The position numbers were made by a program, and so were the translations under genes. From Phocaeicola abscessus CCUG 55929 (lineage in GTDB: Bacteria > Bacteroidota > Bacteroidia > Bacteroidales > Bacteroidaceae), in the NCBI RefSeq assembly GCF_000312445.1, contig NZ_HE997182.1, positions 944,903 through 1,004,446 on the forward strand: a stretch of DNA of 59,544 nt, in the 5' to 3' direction. Shown here one piece after another: positions 19,162 through 28,806 of this stretch. The notes below the pieces were generated by a model. That model saw only the letters and a list, made by a program, of their open reading frames with translations, did no database searches and had not been told where the DNA came from. Each line of letters starts with the position of its first letter. Positions within the stretch are counted from its first letter, which is position 1.

Positions 19162-22100
19162 ATGAAAAAAAAGTTTTTAAGTGCAATCCTGTTTGGGGCT
19201 TTCTTGTTAGCTTCTACAGGAACATTTGTATCTTGTAAGGACTACGATGATGACATCAAAGACTTACAGGCGCAAATTGACAAAAAAGCTTCAGCTGAGG
19301 AGTTGACTTCAAAGGTCACGGCATTGGAAACATCCATTGCCAGCGCTAAAACTGAAGCCAGCGAAGCTAAAACTAAAGCTCAGGAAGCTTTGGATGCTGC
19401 GGGAAAAGCTGCTTCAGGGGAGGATTTGACGAAGTTGAAGAAAGAATTGCAGGACCAAATTGACAAATTGGCCACCGTTGAATCCGTTGAAAAAGAGATT
19501 GCTGCGTTGAAAGCACAAATCGCAGCAATCGGTTCGGGAACGACCTCAGAGGAATTGAAGAAGTTAAGTACCAAAGTAGATACTTTGACTGCTAAAGTGT
19601 CTACCATTGTCGGCCACCGTCTCACAACGTTGGCTGTGATCCCTACCGCACACATCAACGGTATTGCAGCGATCACATTGACTTCTTTGCAGTATACTCC
19701 ACAAGAATATCTCGCTTGGCCGAAACACGAAGTCATGTACAAGCATGATCACGACAGCCGTCCAATGCTCGACCATACAGGAATTGCACAGGCTAAAGAA
19801 GTATACATCTCTACGGAAAAGAACAAAGCTTACTTCCATGTAAGCCCCAATATGGGGGTTCGTAATCAGGACATTACCATGCCTTCGTTCCAGAGCATTA
19901 CTTCCAAGAATATCACGAGAACGGATATGACCCAGCTCAACACCCCCATCAAGCCGACTGCTTATAACATCGACAAGAATGTGTTGGAAGTACAATATAA
20001 GAAGACCGTTACTGGCCGCATTTCTACCAAAGGCAGTGCTCATGCCAGCGGTGAAGAGACATTCACGATGGTTTCTTTGAAAACACCTATCGCTAAAGCA
20101 AACTTGGTAGAAGGCGAAAAAGAAGCTTATGTAAATTCTGAATACGTACGGGTGGAAGAACTCTTCAAGGCTCCGTACATTGCTCATGCAAAATCCACAT
20201 TCAAGAATAACGTGAATAAGTTTGCCGATGAAATCGAAATAACCTCCGATCCGGCAATCGGCAAAGACGGTTTATTCGTACACTATCACGATTCTATCTG
20301 CGCTTACGAATCGGAAGTTGACAGATACGTCGACATCAAGGCTGATTACAACAAAGAACTCGATTTGAAGAAATGGGTGACCGTATGTGTGAACGATGTA
20401 GATGCTGCAGACGGACATGCTCGTCATCAGAGATTGGATAATTACGCTGACTACGGTTTGGGTTATCGTTTCTACTTAGCAAAAGCTCCTTATATCACCT
20501 TAGGCGGTCCTGAAGGCAACTCCAACAAGACCGACCAGCAGAAATTCGCCGATGTAACCAAAGACGGTATCATGACTTCGAGAGTTTATACCATTGACGG
20601 TGGTTCTGCTACAGCTGTAGGTCGTGAGCCTATTGTTCGCGCTGAATTATGGGATATAGTAAACAACCACCTGATTGCCATCCGTTACATCAAAGTGAAA
20701 TGGGTGAAAGAAGTAGGTGAAACCAAACTTCCTGTCGACTTCCCGGCATCGCTGTACGAATGTATCGACTACAAGAACATCATTGGTACAGAAATGATGA
20801 ACGTATATATCTACGATAAAGTGAAAGAAGGCGGTATGACGAAAGCTGAATTCCATGCAACTTATTTGGATTCAGGTTTCGATCCGAATGACGCAGCTGA
20901 TTGGGGTAAAGTTAAATTGCTCAAGAATACGGAAGGCGATGTAGAGTCCTATAACATCGAATGGACGATCACTCACGCCGACCTCGTGAAAAAATATCCG
21001 AATTGGGAAGCTTGGAACAACACCAAACCGATGGAATTCACGAAGACATTCTACTGGAAGAGCGGTACAAGCAATACCTTGGTTATTACCGTTACGAAGA
21101 AGATCTACAAACCGGAATTCATCCTTTGGGGGTATGACGGCCGCTACTGGAGGAATAACGGCGAATGGAACATCTTCAACGTGAACCCGATCGTTTACAA
21201 AACGCAAGAAGCTAATCCGGCTTGGGCACCCAACACGAAGAACAATCCTACTTGTAACATCTACACCGACCTGTTGAACGGGTTCTTGGATGATATGGGT
21301 AAGAAACCGACTACCGGTGCCGACGGCGCTATCTACTTCACGGTAGACCGTACATTAGTAAACGGTACGTTCACCTACAAGACCGGCAACAAGTACTATT
21401 ACGCTGCTGACTACCAGAATGTACCATCCGGATTCAAGGGTGTTGACCGCACGAAGAATCATTACCTCAGCTATGCGAAAGAAGGCGTTCGCTTCGTTTA
21501 CGATGTCGATAAATTGCAGAAGGGCGCTGCTTACGTATACAGCTACTACGACAAGGCTACCAAGACCATCAAGAAGCTGAGAGCTACGGTAAAGGATAAT
21601 GATACAAAAGAGCCGAAATTGTACATCAACAACGAATTGGCTGCGACGATCGTTAACTACGAGCCCAACCAGTTGAATGCTGCCGAATTGACCTACAACA
21701 TCAAGTTGCAAGAAGCAAACCCGACACATGCACCGTGGGCTAAGGATGGGGACAATGTATCGTTCCCGACCGAAGCTGCTAAAGCTATCGTAGGCGAGTA
21801 CGTTCCTATCAAAATGGTGGCAGATCTCTGCAACGATATGAACACTCATCCCGTAGCAGCGAAGTATGCGCACTTGGTAGTGATCAAGGCTTACGATGCA
21901 TTTATTATCGAGCCGTTGAAACACAACAATCCGAAGACCGATAATTTTACGGATGCAACAATCGGCGGTAGCACTATCGACGTGAAAGAAGCCAACAAGT
22001 ATATTTCTTGGAATGCCGACGAAAATGGCAACTACTATCCGGTGGTCAAACCGAAAGTAAAGAATGCTCCGACGAACTTGGCTGAAGAATTGGGCGACTT

Positions 22101-22407
22101 CTACGAAGCTGAAGATGCTATCTGGGATGTGGAGAACATCAAGACCAACTTGAAGCTCGTTGGCGGTAACTTGATTCCTACCGACGGGGTAAAGGACGGC
22201 CCGATGCCATCCAACACCAAGGTTGTGGCTACTCCGAGCAACGTAAATGCCGAGAAATTGACTTACCACAACTACAGCGGTACTCCGGTGAACTGGGATT
22301 ACAAGATGTACATTCCTGTAACTTACGGTTACAAGTGGAAGACATTCGTAGTCTACAAAGAAGTGCTCGTCAAGGGTAACAAGGGTACTTACAATCCGGG
22401 TAAATAA
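19162..22407 (+). CDS. S-layer-like surface lipoprotein with N-terminal coiled coil
   Basis: A 1081-residue lipoprotein. The type II signal peptide ends at TFVSCKDYDDD, so Cys25 would be lipidated. The next 120 residues are an Ala/Lys/Glu-rich coiled coil (heptads such as LTSKVTALETSIASAKTEA). The remaining 930 residues are rich in Lys, Asn, Tyr and Thr and have no catalytic motif I can see. The opening MKKKFLSAILFGA and the SCKDYDDDI anchor resemble abundant S-layer-type lipoproteins of Parabacteroides, Tannerella and B. thetaiotaomicron; this is recalled similarity, not a search result. The perfect promoter, long AT-rich leader and strong terminator suggest a very abundant product. Codon choice is narrower (GCT, AAG, TAC) than in neighbours. 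Confidence 0.75.
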   Translation: MKKKFLSAILFGAFLLASTGTFVSCKDYDDDIKDLQAQIDKKASAEELTSKVTALETSIASAKTEASEAKTKAQEALDAAGKAASGEDLTKLKKELQDQIDKLATVESVEKEIAALKAQIAAIGSGTTSEELKKLSTKVDTLTAKVSTIVGHRLTTLAVIPTAHINGIAAITLTSLQYTPQEYLAWPKHEVMYKHDHDSRPMLDHTGIAQAKEVYISTEKNKAYFHVSPNMGVRNQDITMPSFQSITSKNITRTDMTQLNTPIKPTAYNIDKNVLEVQYKKTVTGRISTKGSAHASGEETFTMVSLKTPIAKANLVEGEKEAYVNSEYVRVEELFKAPYIAHAKSTFKNNVNKFADEIEITSDPAIGKDGLFVHYHDSICAYESEVDRYVDIKADYNKELDLKKWVTVCVNDVDAADGHARHQRLDNYADYGLGYRFYLAKAPYITLGGPEGNSNKTDQQKFADVTKDGIMTSRVYTIDGGSATAVGREPIVRAELWDIVNNHLIAIRYIKVKWVKEVGETKLPVDFPASLYECIDYKNIIGTEMMNVYIYDKVKEGGMTKAEFHATYLDSGFDPNDAADWGKVKLLKNTEGDVESYNIEWTITHADLVKKYPNWEAWNNTKPMEFTKTFYWKSGTSNTLVITVTKKIYKPEFILWGYDGRYWRNNGEWNIFNVNPIVYKTQEANPAWAPNTKNNPTCNIYTDLLNGFLDDMGKKPTTGADGAIYFTVDRTLVNGTFTYKTGNKYYYAADYQNVPSGFKGVDRTKNHYLSYAKEGVRFVYDVDKLQKGAAYVYSYYDKATKTIKKLRATVKDNDTKEPKLYINNELAATIVNYEPNQLNAAELTYNIKLQEANPTHAPWAKDGDNVSFPTEAAKAIVGEYVPIKMVADLCNDMNTHPVAAKYAHLVVIKAYDAFIIEPLKHNNPKTDNFTDATIGGSTIDVKEANKYISWNADENGNYYPVVKPKVKNAPTNLAEELGDFYEAEDAIWDVENIKTNLKLVGGNLIPTDGVKDGPMPSNTKVVATPSNVNAEKLTYHNYSGTPVNWDYKMYIPVTYGYKWKTFVVYKEVLVKGNKGTYNPGK

Positions 22408-22430
22408 TAACGGATAAGATAAACTCATGA

Positions 22431-22464
22431 AGAGGGTGTTCCCTTGCGGAACACTCTCTTTTTA
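22431..22464 (+). terminator. Intrinsic terminator after the S-layer-like gene
   Basis: AGAGGGTGTTCC pairs with GGAACACTCTCT around a CTTGC loop (12 pairs, one G-U) and is followed by TTTTTAA. Confidence 0.88.
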
Positions 22465-22489
22465 ATTCATAGCAAGCAAAAATAAAAAG

Positions 22490-22828
22490 ATGAAAAAATT
22501 ATTTGGGATTATTTTAGTTGTCAGTGTAATTGCACTATGCGGTTGCAGCAACTCTTCGAAAACAAACCATGCGTACGCCGGCAAATTCATGACGGAAGAC
22601 AGCATCCGATTCGAATTGAATGGGGATTCGACCACCTTGCTCATATTCCCTGACGGGACGACCTACAATAGCAAATGGAAAATAGTCGAAGACGGCGATG
22701 ACGAATGGGTGAATATCGAGTTTGCTGGGAATCAGGCCTACTATTACTTGAAAAACGGTAAGATTTACCGGAGCCGTCGCCAAATGGATAACGACTCGAT
22801 GGGATTAACCGTTACGTACGAAGACTGA
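22490..22828 (+). CDS. Small lipoprotein of unknown function
   Basis: A 112-residue protein with a clear lipoprotein signal: MKKLFGIILVVSVIALCGC, Cys near residue 19. The mature part reads like a small beta-sheet domain (IRFELNGDSTTLLIFPDGTTYNSKWKIVED), as in lipocalin-like or DUF-type Bacteroidales lipoproteins that respond to stress. I recognise no catalytic residue. It lies between two terminators, so it is a stand-alone gene or is reached by read-through from the S-layer-like gene. Confidence 0.75.
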   Translation: MKKLFGIILVVSVIALCGCSNSSKTNHAYAGKFMTEDSIRFELNGDSTTLLIFPDGTTYNSKWKIVEDGDDEWVNIEFAGNQAYYYLKNGKIYRSRRQMDNDSMGLTVTYED

Positions 22829-22844
22829 TCACCGATCCAATACA

Positions 22845-22896
22845 AAGAGAATGCGACTGCGTCAACATAAAAGTTTTGGCGCAGTCGCATTCTCTT
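22845..22896. terminator. Bidirectional terminator between convergent genes
   Basis: AAGAGAATGCGACTGCG (22845-22861) pairs perfectly with CGCAGTCGCATTCTCTT (22880-22896), 17 pairs with an 18-base loop. It lies between the small lipoprotein gene and the oppositely oriented TPR gene and is related in its core to other CTGYGTC hairpins of the window. Confidence 0.82.
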
Positions 22897-22912
22897 ATAT
22901 AATGGGGGAAGA

Positions 22913-24250
22913 TCACTTCTGATTTCCTTCTGGGAATCCTTCTTTGAAAAACTGTTCTTCCCTGATCTCCCTGATACGACGTTCTACCCACTGATAATTG
23001 GTCATTGCATCCTCTGCCACAGAACCGTCTTCCTTACGGACCATCCGCTTGTTTTCCGGCACGGCGGCCATGTATTTTTCATAATAGACGGCGGCCTGCT
23101 TATAGTTTTTCATCGCATCGTATTGTTGGGCGATGCGGAAATAGACGACATAATTATTTGTAAGACGATGCAAATGATGCAACATGTCGATGCTCTCTTC
23201 TGGAAGTCCGGCTCGAGCGTAACAGCCTGCTGAAGCATCGTAGAGCTTCATCATCAGACTATCGGTCGGTACGGCCAGTTTCACCGCTTTGGCTAACAGC
23301 TCGGCACCCTCTTTTTTCCAGGAAGTATACGAAGCTGCCAACCCATAATAATAAAGCACATTGATATCGTTCGGACTTAAACGATGAGCTTCTTTCAGGT
23401 TCTCGTAAGCTCCGTAATACCAATTGTCGCCGTAATGCGAAATACCTAAATAATAATAAGTCGTAAAACTTCGGTCGCCGGAGGCTTTCAGACTCTCATA
23501 ACGTTTCACAGCCGTTTTATATTCGCGGAGCATGCAATATGCTTTGGCGTTCTGACGGTTTACGTCCATGCCGGTCGTATCCGTCGATCGATATGTTTCC
23601 GTCACGTCGATCGCATCCTGAAATTGACTATTATTGTTGAAGATACTCGCCACAAGAGCTACCGTCTGTTGATCGAGCGAATCCAGTCGATAAGCCTTGT
23701 TATAAGCAAAGAAGGCGTTAGTGGCATCTTCTAACCCTTCGTAAGCCATGCCGAGGAATTTAAACCCTTCGGCCGATGTGGAATCCCGATCCAACCAGTC
23801 ATGGGAGGCTTCCACCGCTTTTCGATAGTCGGTCGCATAGAGTAAGGAGCGGATATGCAGCGAGCGGAAGTACTTGTTGTCCGGCTTCAACTCGATAGCC
23901 TGCCGATAAGCTTCGGCAGCCTGCATATAGTTTCCCATCGTCCTGTAACAATCGCCGATATGCACCAAGGTTTGTACGTTCAGAGGCGGCCGATTCAACA
24001 TCTCCCAAATCAAGACGGCTTCTTTATAGCGGTTCATCGCCATCAGCGCCTTTGCCCTATAGGTCAACAACAGTGAATCCTGCGTATCGACAGGAATCTT
24101 TTCGATCACAAGTTCATAGTCGAATTCATCCATCGCTCGGCCGATCGCAGTTTGTAGAACCTGAACGTCGTACGGTTCGCTCTCCTGTTGAGCAGATAGA
24201 GGCAGAGTTATCCATAGGGAAAGTATTGTCCAATAAATTCTTTTCTTCAT
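22913..24250 (-). CDS. TPR-repeat periplasmic protein
   Basis: A 445-residue protein with a signal peptide (MKKRIYWTILSLWITLPLSA, cleavage after SA-Q) and tetratricopeptide repeats through most of the length. Examples are LVHIGDCYRTMGNYMQAAEAYRQA (about residues 95-118), YYLGISHYGDNWYYGAYENLKEA and YFRIAQQYDAMKNYKQAAVYYEKY. TPR arrays bind partner proteins; no enzymatic domain is visible. It has its own promoter and converges on the small lipoprotein gene across a strong terminator. Confidence 0.88.
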   Translation of the reverse strand: MKKRIYWTILSLWITLPLSAQQESEPYDVQVLQTAIGRAMDEFDYELVIEKIPVDTQDSLLLTYRAKALMAMNRYKEAVLIWEMLNRPPLNVQTLVHIGDCYRTMGNYMQAAEAYRQAIELKPDNKYFRSLHIRSLLYATDYRKAVEASHDWLDRDSTSAEGFKFLGMAYEGLEDATNAFFAYNKAYRLDSLDQQTVALVASIFNNNSQFQDAIDVTETYRSTDTTGMDVNRQNAKAYCMLREYKTAVKRYESLKASGDRSFTTYYYLGISHYGDNWYYGAYENLKEAHRLSPNDINVLYYYGLAASYTSWKKEGAELLAKAVKLAVPTDSLMMKLYDASAGCYARAGLPEESIDMLHHLHRLTNNYVVYFRIAQQYDAMKNYKQAAVYYEKYMAAVPENKRMVRKEDGSVAEDAMTNYQWVERRIREIREEQFFKEGFPEGNQK

Positions 24251-24273
24251 CTTTTCGTTATTTAAGTGTTCGA

Positions 24274-24305
24274 CAAAAATAACAAAACTTTGGCAAACGA
24301 TGAAA
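24274..24305 (-). promoter_or_regulatory. Promoter of the TPR gene
   Basis: On the minus strand TTTC (24302-24305) lies 20 bases before TATTTTTG (24274-24281). Transcription would start about 18 bases before the ATG at 24250. Confidence 0.6.
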
Positions 24306-24452
24306 AGAGAAGAGGCTTCCGGTATCCTTCGACCGTCGCCCTCCTGCGAATCGTCGAATAAAGGGCGAACAGTAAGTATTTGTGATATTCTCAGTTAATT
24401 GATGTCAAAGAGTCTGTAACATTCTTTATATTGCCTGATAAGGTCGTGAAAT

Positions 24453-24484
24453 CTTGTATATGCGTGCGAAATAATTTATCTTTG
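24453..24484 (+). promoter_or_regulatory. Promoter of fabD
   Basis: CTTG (24453-24456) is 20 bases before TATCTTTG (24477-24484). The leader is about 25 bases. The rest of 24251-24516 shows no gene. Confidence 0.65.
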
Positions 24485-24516
24485 CGACGATTATTCAACA
24501 ATCAATTTATAAGAAA

Positions 24517-25404
24517 ATGAAAGCATTTGTATTTCCTGGTCAGGGAGCTCAGTTCCCGAGAATGGGGAAGGACCTCTACGACCGTTCCGTTTTGGCGAAG
24601 AAACTCTTTGAAAAAGCCAACGCCATTTTAGGATACGGCATTACAGATATTATGTTCAACGGTACGGACGAAGACCTTCGTCAGACTAAAGTTACTCAGC
24701 CGGCCGTTTTCCTCCATTCGGTCATCTCAGCGTTTTGCATGGGCGAGGCTTTTAAGCCGGACATGACGGCCGGCCATTCGTTGGGAGAATTCTCGGCCTT
24801 GGTCGCTGCCGGGGCCCTTACGTTCGAAGACGGTTTGAAGTTGGTGTACGCCAGAGCGATGGCTATGCAGAAAGCATGCGAGGCTGCTCCTTCGACGATG
24901 GCTGCCATCATCGGACTGCCCGACGAGACAGTCGAGGCCGTCTGTGCAGAAGTCGACAAGTCGTCTGCCGTCTGCGTCCCAGCCAACTATAATTGTCCAG
25001 GGCAATTAGTCATCAGCGGAAACGTTGGCGCTTTAGAAGTCGCTTGCGAGAAGCTGAAAGCTGCAGGAGCCAAACGCGCATTGGTGCTGAAGGTGGGCGG
25101 CGCATTTCATTCCCCGTTGATGCAGCCTGCTAAAGAAGAACTGCAAGCCGCCATCGAAAAGACTCTTATCGACATCCCTCGTTGCCCCGTCTATCAAAAT
25201 GTCGATGGAAAACCGCATACGGATCCGGCAGAAATCAAAGTCAATCTGATCGCTCAGCTCACATCCGCCGTACGTTGGACGGCTTGCGTTCAGAATATGA
25301 TTGCCGACGGAGCCACCGACTTTACGGAATGCGGACCGGGTAAGGCTCTGCAGGGGATGATTGCTCATATCAATAAGGACGTAACAGTTCATGGGATAGC
25401 GTGA
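24517..25404 (+). CDS. fabD: Malonyl CoA-acyl carrier protein transacylase
   Basis: A 295-residue cytoplasmic enzyme that moves malonyl groups from CoA to acyl carrier protein for fatty acid synthesis. GQGAQ (residues 8-12) forms the oxyanion hole. GHSLGEFSAL carries the nucleophile Ser (about residue 87). FHSPLMQPA has the catalytic His (about 195). NVDGKPHTDP and GPGKALQGM are family blocks. It stands alone between its own promoter and a terminator, not in a fab cluster. Confidence 0.97.
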   Translation: MKAFVFPGQGAQFPRMGKDLYDRSVLAKKLFEKANAILGYGITDIMFNGTDEDLRQTKVTQPAVFLHSVISAFCMGEAFKPDMTAGHSLGEFSALVAAGALTFEDGLKLVYARAMAMQKACEAAPSTMAAIIGLPDETVEAVCAEVDKSSAVCVPANYNCPGQLVISGNVGALEVACEKLKAAGAKRALVLKVGGAFHSPLMQPAKEELQAAIEKTLIDIPRCPVYQNVDGKPHTDPAEIKVNLIAQLTSAVRWTACVQNMIADGATDFTECGPGKALQGMIAHINKDVTVHGIA

Positions 25405-25422
25405 AAATCGTCTCACAGAATG

Positions 25423-25466
25423 AAAGCGTTGCATCGATATAGGAGTTTTGGCGCATCGCTTTTTTC
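25423..25466 (+). terminator. Terminator after fabD
   Basis: AAAGCGTTGC (25423-25432) pairs with GCATCGCTTT (25453-25462), one mismatch, and the right arm runs into TTTTTT. Confidence 0.75.
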
Positions 25467-25781
25467 TTTAACCCTTCAGTCGTTCCGCAACAACTGTCTC
25501 GAACGAACGATTGGAAGGGAGTAAAGAGTTAACCAGCCAGTGTACTATTAGGGATAATAGTTGTAAAACAGGTGAAGGGGTGCCAAAAGTTTAATTTTTC
25601 TTTCGGCTTTGAGTTGATTTTAGCCTGTGTTCTCTTTATCCTTTTGTCTGTAATGATGTTTGTACGTCCTTTGGGGATATTACAAATACAGAAAGTATAT
25701 CTTTTTAAAGTAATAATATATGGTTCCCTGATAAAAAATGTGTTATTTAGCGGATGTAAACTGATGAAAAGGATAATGAAC

Positions 25782-27287
25782 ATGAAAAAATTTATTTCTA
25801 TAGGGTTTCTGTCTGGGGTGATCGTATTTTGCGGATGTAGTAAAGAAAAAGTAGAGAATCCGATAACTCCGGGTGTATCGATCAGCAGCGAAATTAAGTA
25901 TGCTACGAGTTTTGCAAAGGAAATGCTATCTACTTTTTATCTCTGGACTTCGGAAATCGCTTCCGGGATCGAACGATTGAATGTCGATACTTGTACTTCT
26001 CCGATTGCCGTCGTCAGAAAAATACGATACAATAACGGTGTCACGACGTCGGGCGTGGACGTGGATAAGTGGACGGAATTGACTAACGACATCAGTTCGT
26101 GGAAGAATAGTACCCAAGGTGTCGAGACCACTTTCGGGTATGATCTGACTCCTTATCGTTTCAGAGATAGCAACGATAAGGTTTTCTTTGTCGTAAATTT
26201 TGTTTTTAAAAATAGCCCGGCTGAAAAGGCAGGTATAAAACGCGGCGATATTATTTTGACATTGAATGGAAATAGTATTACCACATCTAATTATGTGACC
26301 GCTTACTATAGTTCGTCCATCAAAGTCGGGATGGGGACGTTGAACCAGGAAACCAATACCATTTCTTCCAACGGCATTACGCATGATTTGATTGCCGTCA
26401 GGATGTACGAAGATCCTATCCTGGCCAGTGCCTCTTTCGATTGCGGAGGTAAGAAGGTAGGTTATTTGGCTTATTCTTCTTTTGATTTGAAGTCAGCACA
26501 AGCGCTTATTGATATCTGTAAAAAGTTTAAGAATGAGAGTGTAGAAGAGTTGATTTTGGATTTACGTTATAATGGTGGAGGTTATGTATCGACGGAAGAA
26601 TTGCTCGGTTCGTTGTTAGCTCCGGAAAGCGACGTGACGGGGCGTCACGTTTTCCATACGGAAGTCTATAATGCGCAAATGACGGAATATTATAAATCGA
26701 AAGATAAAGATTTAAACACTTATTTTAACACGACCCATAAAGTTACGAGTGATGGTGAGAACTATACGGAAGTATCGATTGCGGATGCCATATTGAGTCC
26801 GAAGAAAGTTTACGCTATTATAACCGGGGGCACAGCTTCTGCTTCCGAGGGCTTGTTAGTAGGGCTGTCGCCTTATGTCGCTGTCGATAAGATTGGTCAG
26901 AATAGCCATGGTAAGTATTGTACGGGGTGGTTGATTTCTACGGAAGAAGTCGCTGAAAACGTACCGTCGGAAAATAAAAACTGGGGGATCTATGTGATGG
27001 TTTCTACCTTTGCGGATAAGGACGGAAACAATGCTTCCCGTCCGAATGGATTCGTTCCCGATTACAACATAGGAGATGATCCTTTCGATGGTTGTCAGCT
27101 GGGGGATGAAAATGAGACTATGCTTCGTGCCGCTTTGGTACGTGCCGGTAAGACGGATTTCACAATCCCCGTATCGACTCGCGCGATCGATCGACTGCTT
27201 GTCGGGAAAAGTCTGGAAACGCCTAAGAGGAAAACTTTCGGATTAAGAATCGGTTTTATGTGGGATAAACTGTCGATGAACGAATAA
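25782..27287 (+). CDS. S41 family (tail-specific) protease lipoprotein with PDZ domain
   Basis: A 501-residue lipoprotein. The start is placed at 25782 (MKKFISIGFLSG) because it yields a compact type II signal peptide ending FCGC; the frame is open further upstream, where an ATG at 25764 is the only close alternative. A PDZ domain (SPAEKAGIKRGDIILTLNG, about residues 145-165) precedes the S41 core: LDLRYNGGG, then TGGTASASEGL with the likely nucleophile Ser, and NSHGKYCTGW with the likely catalytic Lys. Such proteins are common Bacteroidales surface or periplasmic proteases; the substrate is unknown. Codon use is more AT-rich than in its neighbours. Confidence 0.88.
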   Translation: MKKFISIGFLSGVIVFCGCSKEKVENPITPGVSISSEIKYATSFAKEMLSTFYLWTSEIASGIERLNVDTCTSPIAVVRKIRYNNGVTTSGVDVDKWTELTNDISSWKNSTQGVETTFGYDLTPYRFRDSNDKVFFVVNFVFKNSPAEKAGIKRGDIILTLNGNSITTSNYVTAYYSSSIKVGMGTLNQETNTISSNGITHDLIAVRMYEDPILASASFDCGGKKVGYLAYSSFDLKSAQALIDICKKFKNESVEELILDLRYNGGGYVSTEELLGSLLAPESDVTGRHVFHTEVYNAQMTEYYKSKDKDLNTYFNTTHKVTSDGENYTEVSIADAILSPKKVYAIITGGTASASEGLLVGLSPYVAVDKIGQNSHGKYCTGWLISTEEVAENVPSENKNWGIYVMVSTFADKDGNNASRPNGFVPDYNIGDDPFDGCQLGDENETMLRAALVRAGKTDFTIPVSTRAIDRLLVGKSLETPKRKTFGLRIGFMWDKLSMNE

Positions 27288-27301
27288 ATCGGACTCCTCA
27301 T

Positions 27302-27330
27302 CGGCAACTGACGAATGCAAACTGTTGCCG
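27302..27330. other. Hairpin between S41 protease and cls
   Basis: CGGCAAC (27302-27308) pairs with GTTGCCG (27324-27330), and CCTC/GAGG flanks could extend it. There is no T run. It lies just upstream of cls. Confidence 0.35.
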
Positions 27331-27369
27331 GGAGGAAACAGGTTCGTTCGGTCTTTGAGGAGGAATGTC

Positions 27370-28806
27370 ATGATAGAATGGGGACTATTTCATCAATTTT
27401 TTTCTACTGCATTTGATCTGATCTATCTTGCTCTGATAGTGGGTACAATCATTGTCATAGTCTTGGATAACCGAGACCCTGTCAAAACATTGGCCTGGGT
27501 ATTGGTATTCATCTTTATTCCCCTTTTAGGACTGATTTTCTATTTCTTCTTCGGACGTAAAGACAGAAAGGAGAGATTGATCAGCGAGAGCGGTTTCGCC
27601 CGCCTGACGAGATATCCGATGGAGGAGTTTCAGGCGCAGAAATCATTTAAATATCCTTGGGAGCAGTATCATTTGATGCATTTCTTCCGTCATCTCAATA
27701 AGGCGCTCCCGTTTGCCGATAATCAAATACGAATTTATACCGACGGCGCTTCCATGTTGCTCTCGCTGCTGCATGCGATCGGCGAGGCGAAGCATCATAT
27801 CCATATCGAATTTTTTAAGTTCGAGGACGATCCGGTCGGCCGGTTGGTCCGGGACGCTTTGATCGATAAAGCCGGAGAGGGCGTGGAGGTGCGCGTCATT
27901 TACGATGACGTGGGCTGTTGGCGTGTCGGCCGGCGATTTTTTGAAAAGATGTTAGAAGGAGGCGTTGAGGTGAGAGGATTCCTGAAAGTCCGTTTCCCGC
28001 TTTTTACCAGTAAGGTAAATTACCGCAACCATCGTAAGATCGCAGTGATCGACGGTCGAGTTGGTTTCACGGGAGGAATGAATTTGGCTTTGCGTTATGT
28101 GCGGGGATTGGATTGGGGTCAATGGAAGGATACCCAGATCCAGATAGAAGGAAAAGCCGTGTACGGGCTTCAGACGGTCTTTCTTACGGATTGGTATGCG
28201 ATGGATCGAACCTTGATCACTTCCTCGAGATATTTCCCCGAGGTTTCAGCTACTGGAAAGGCCTTGATTCAGATTGTCACGTCCGATCCGATAGGAGAGT
28301 GGCGCGATATTATGCAAGGATTGTTGCTGGCCATCACCAATGCCCATACCTACTTTTATCTTCAGTCACCCTATTTCCTCCCGCCGGAATCGATACAGAC
28401 AGCACTGAAGACCATTGCGCTGGCCGGTACGGACGTTCGGATCATGATTCCGAGAAAGGCAGACACCATACTTACCCACTTGGCCTCGTTCTCTTACCTG
28501 GACGATATGATGCGGGCGGGAGTGAAGATCTATTTTTACGAAAAAGGTTTCTTGCATTCCAAGCTGATGGTCTGCGACGATCAGCTGTCGACCATCGGTT
28601 CTACGAATATGGATTTCCGCAGCTTGGAACATAATTTCGAAGTGAACGCGTTTCTCTACGATCGTCCTTCGGCGTTGGCTTGCAAGGCGATTTTTCTGAA
28701 AGATCAGGAATCTTCCACGTTGCTTCAGCCCAAACAATGGGCACTCAGACCGTGGTATCAGAAGTTGGGTGAATCGGTTCTTCGGCTGATTTCGCCTTTG
28801 CTTTGA
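27370..28806 (+). CDS. cls: Cardiolipin synthase (phospholipase D family)
   Basis: A 478-residue membrane enzyme that condenses phosphatidylglycerol into cardiolipin. The start is the ATG at 27370 (MIEWGLFHQ); a TTG at 27325 lies inside a hairpin. Two N-terminal membrane segments (about residues 10-32 and 38-60, the PLDc_N domain) precede two HKD motifs: NHRKIAVIDGRVGFTGGMN (about 219-237) and HSKLMVCDDQLSTIGSTN (about 394-411). The 3' end overlaps the convergent rsmD gene by 62 bases, so both proteins are encoded on opposite strands there. Confidence 0.93.
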   Translation: MIEWGLFHQFFSTAFDLIYLALIVGTIIVIVLDNRDPVKTLAWVLVFIFIPLLGLIFYFFFGRKDRKERLISESGFARLTRYPMEEFQAQKSFKYPWEQYHLMHFFRHLNKALPFADNQIRIYTDGASMLLSLLHAIGEAKHHIHIEFFKFEDDPVGRLVRDALIDKAGEGVEVRVIYDDVGCWRVGRRFFEKMLEGGVEVRGFLKVRFPLFTSKVNYRNHRKIAVIDGRVGFTGGMNLALRYVRGLDWGQWKDTQIQIEGKAVYGLQTVFLTDWYAMDRTLITSSRYFPEVSATGKALIQIVTSDPIGEWRDIMQGLLLAITNAHTYFYLQSPYFLPPESIQTALKTIALAGTDVRIMIPRKADTILTHLASFSYLDDMMRAGVKIYFYEKGFLHSKLMVCDDQLSTIGSTNMDFRSLEHNFEVNAFLYDRPSALACKAIFLKDQESSTLLQPKQWALRPWYQKLGESVLRLISPLL

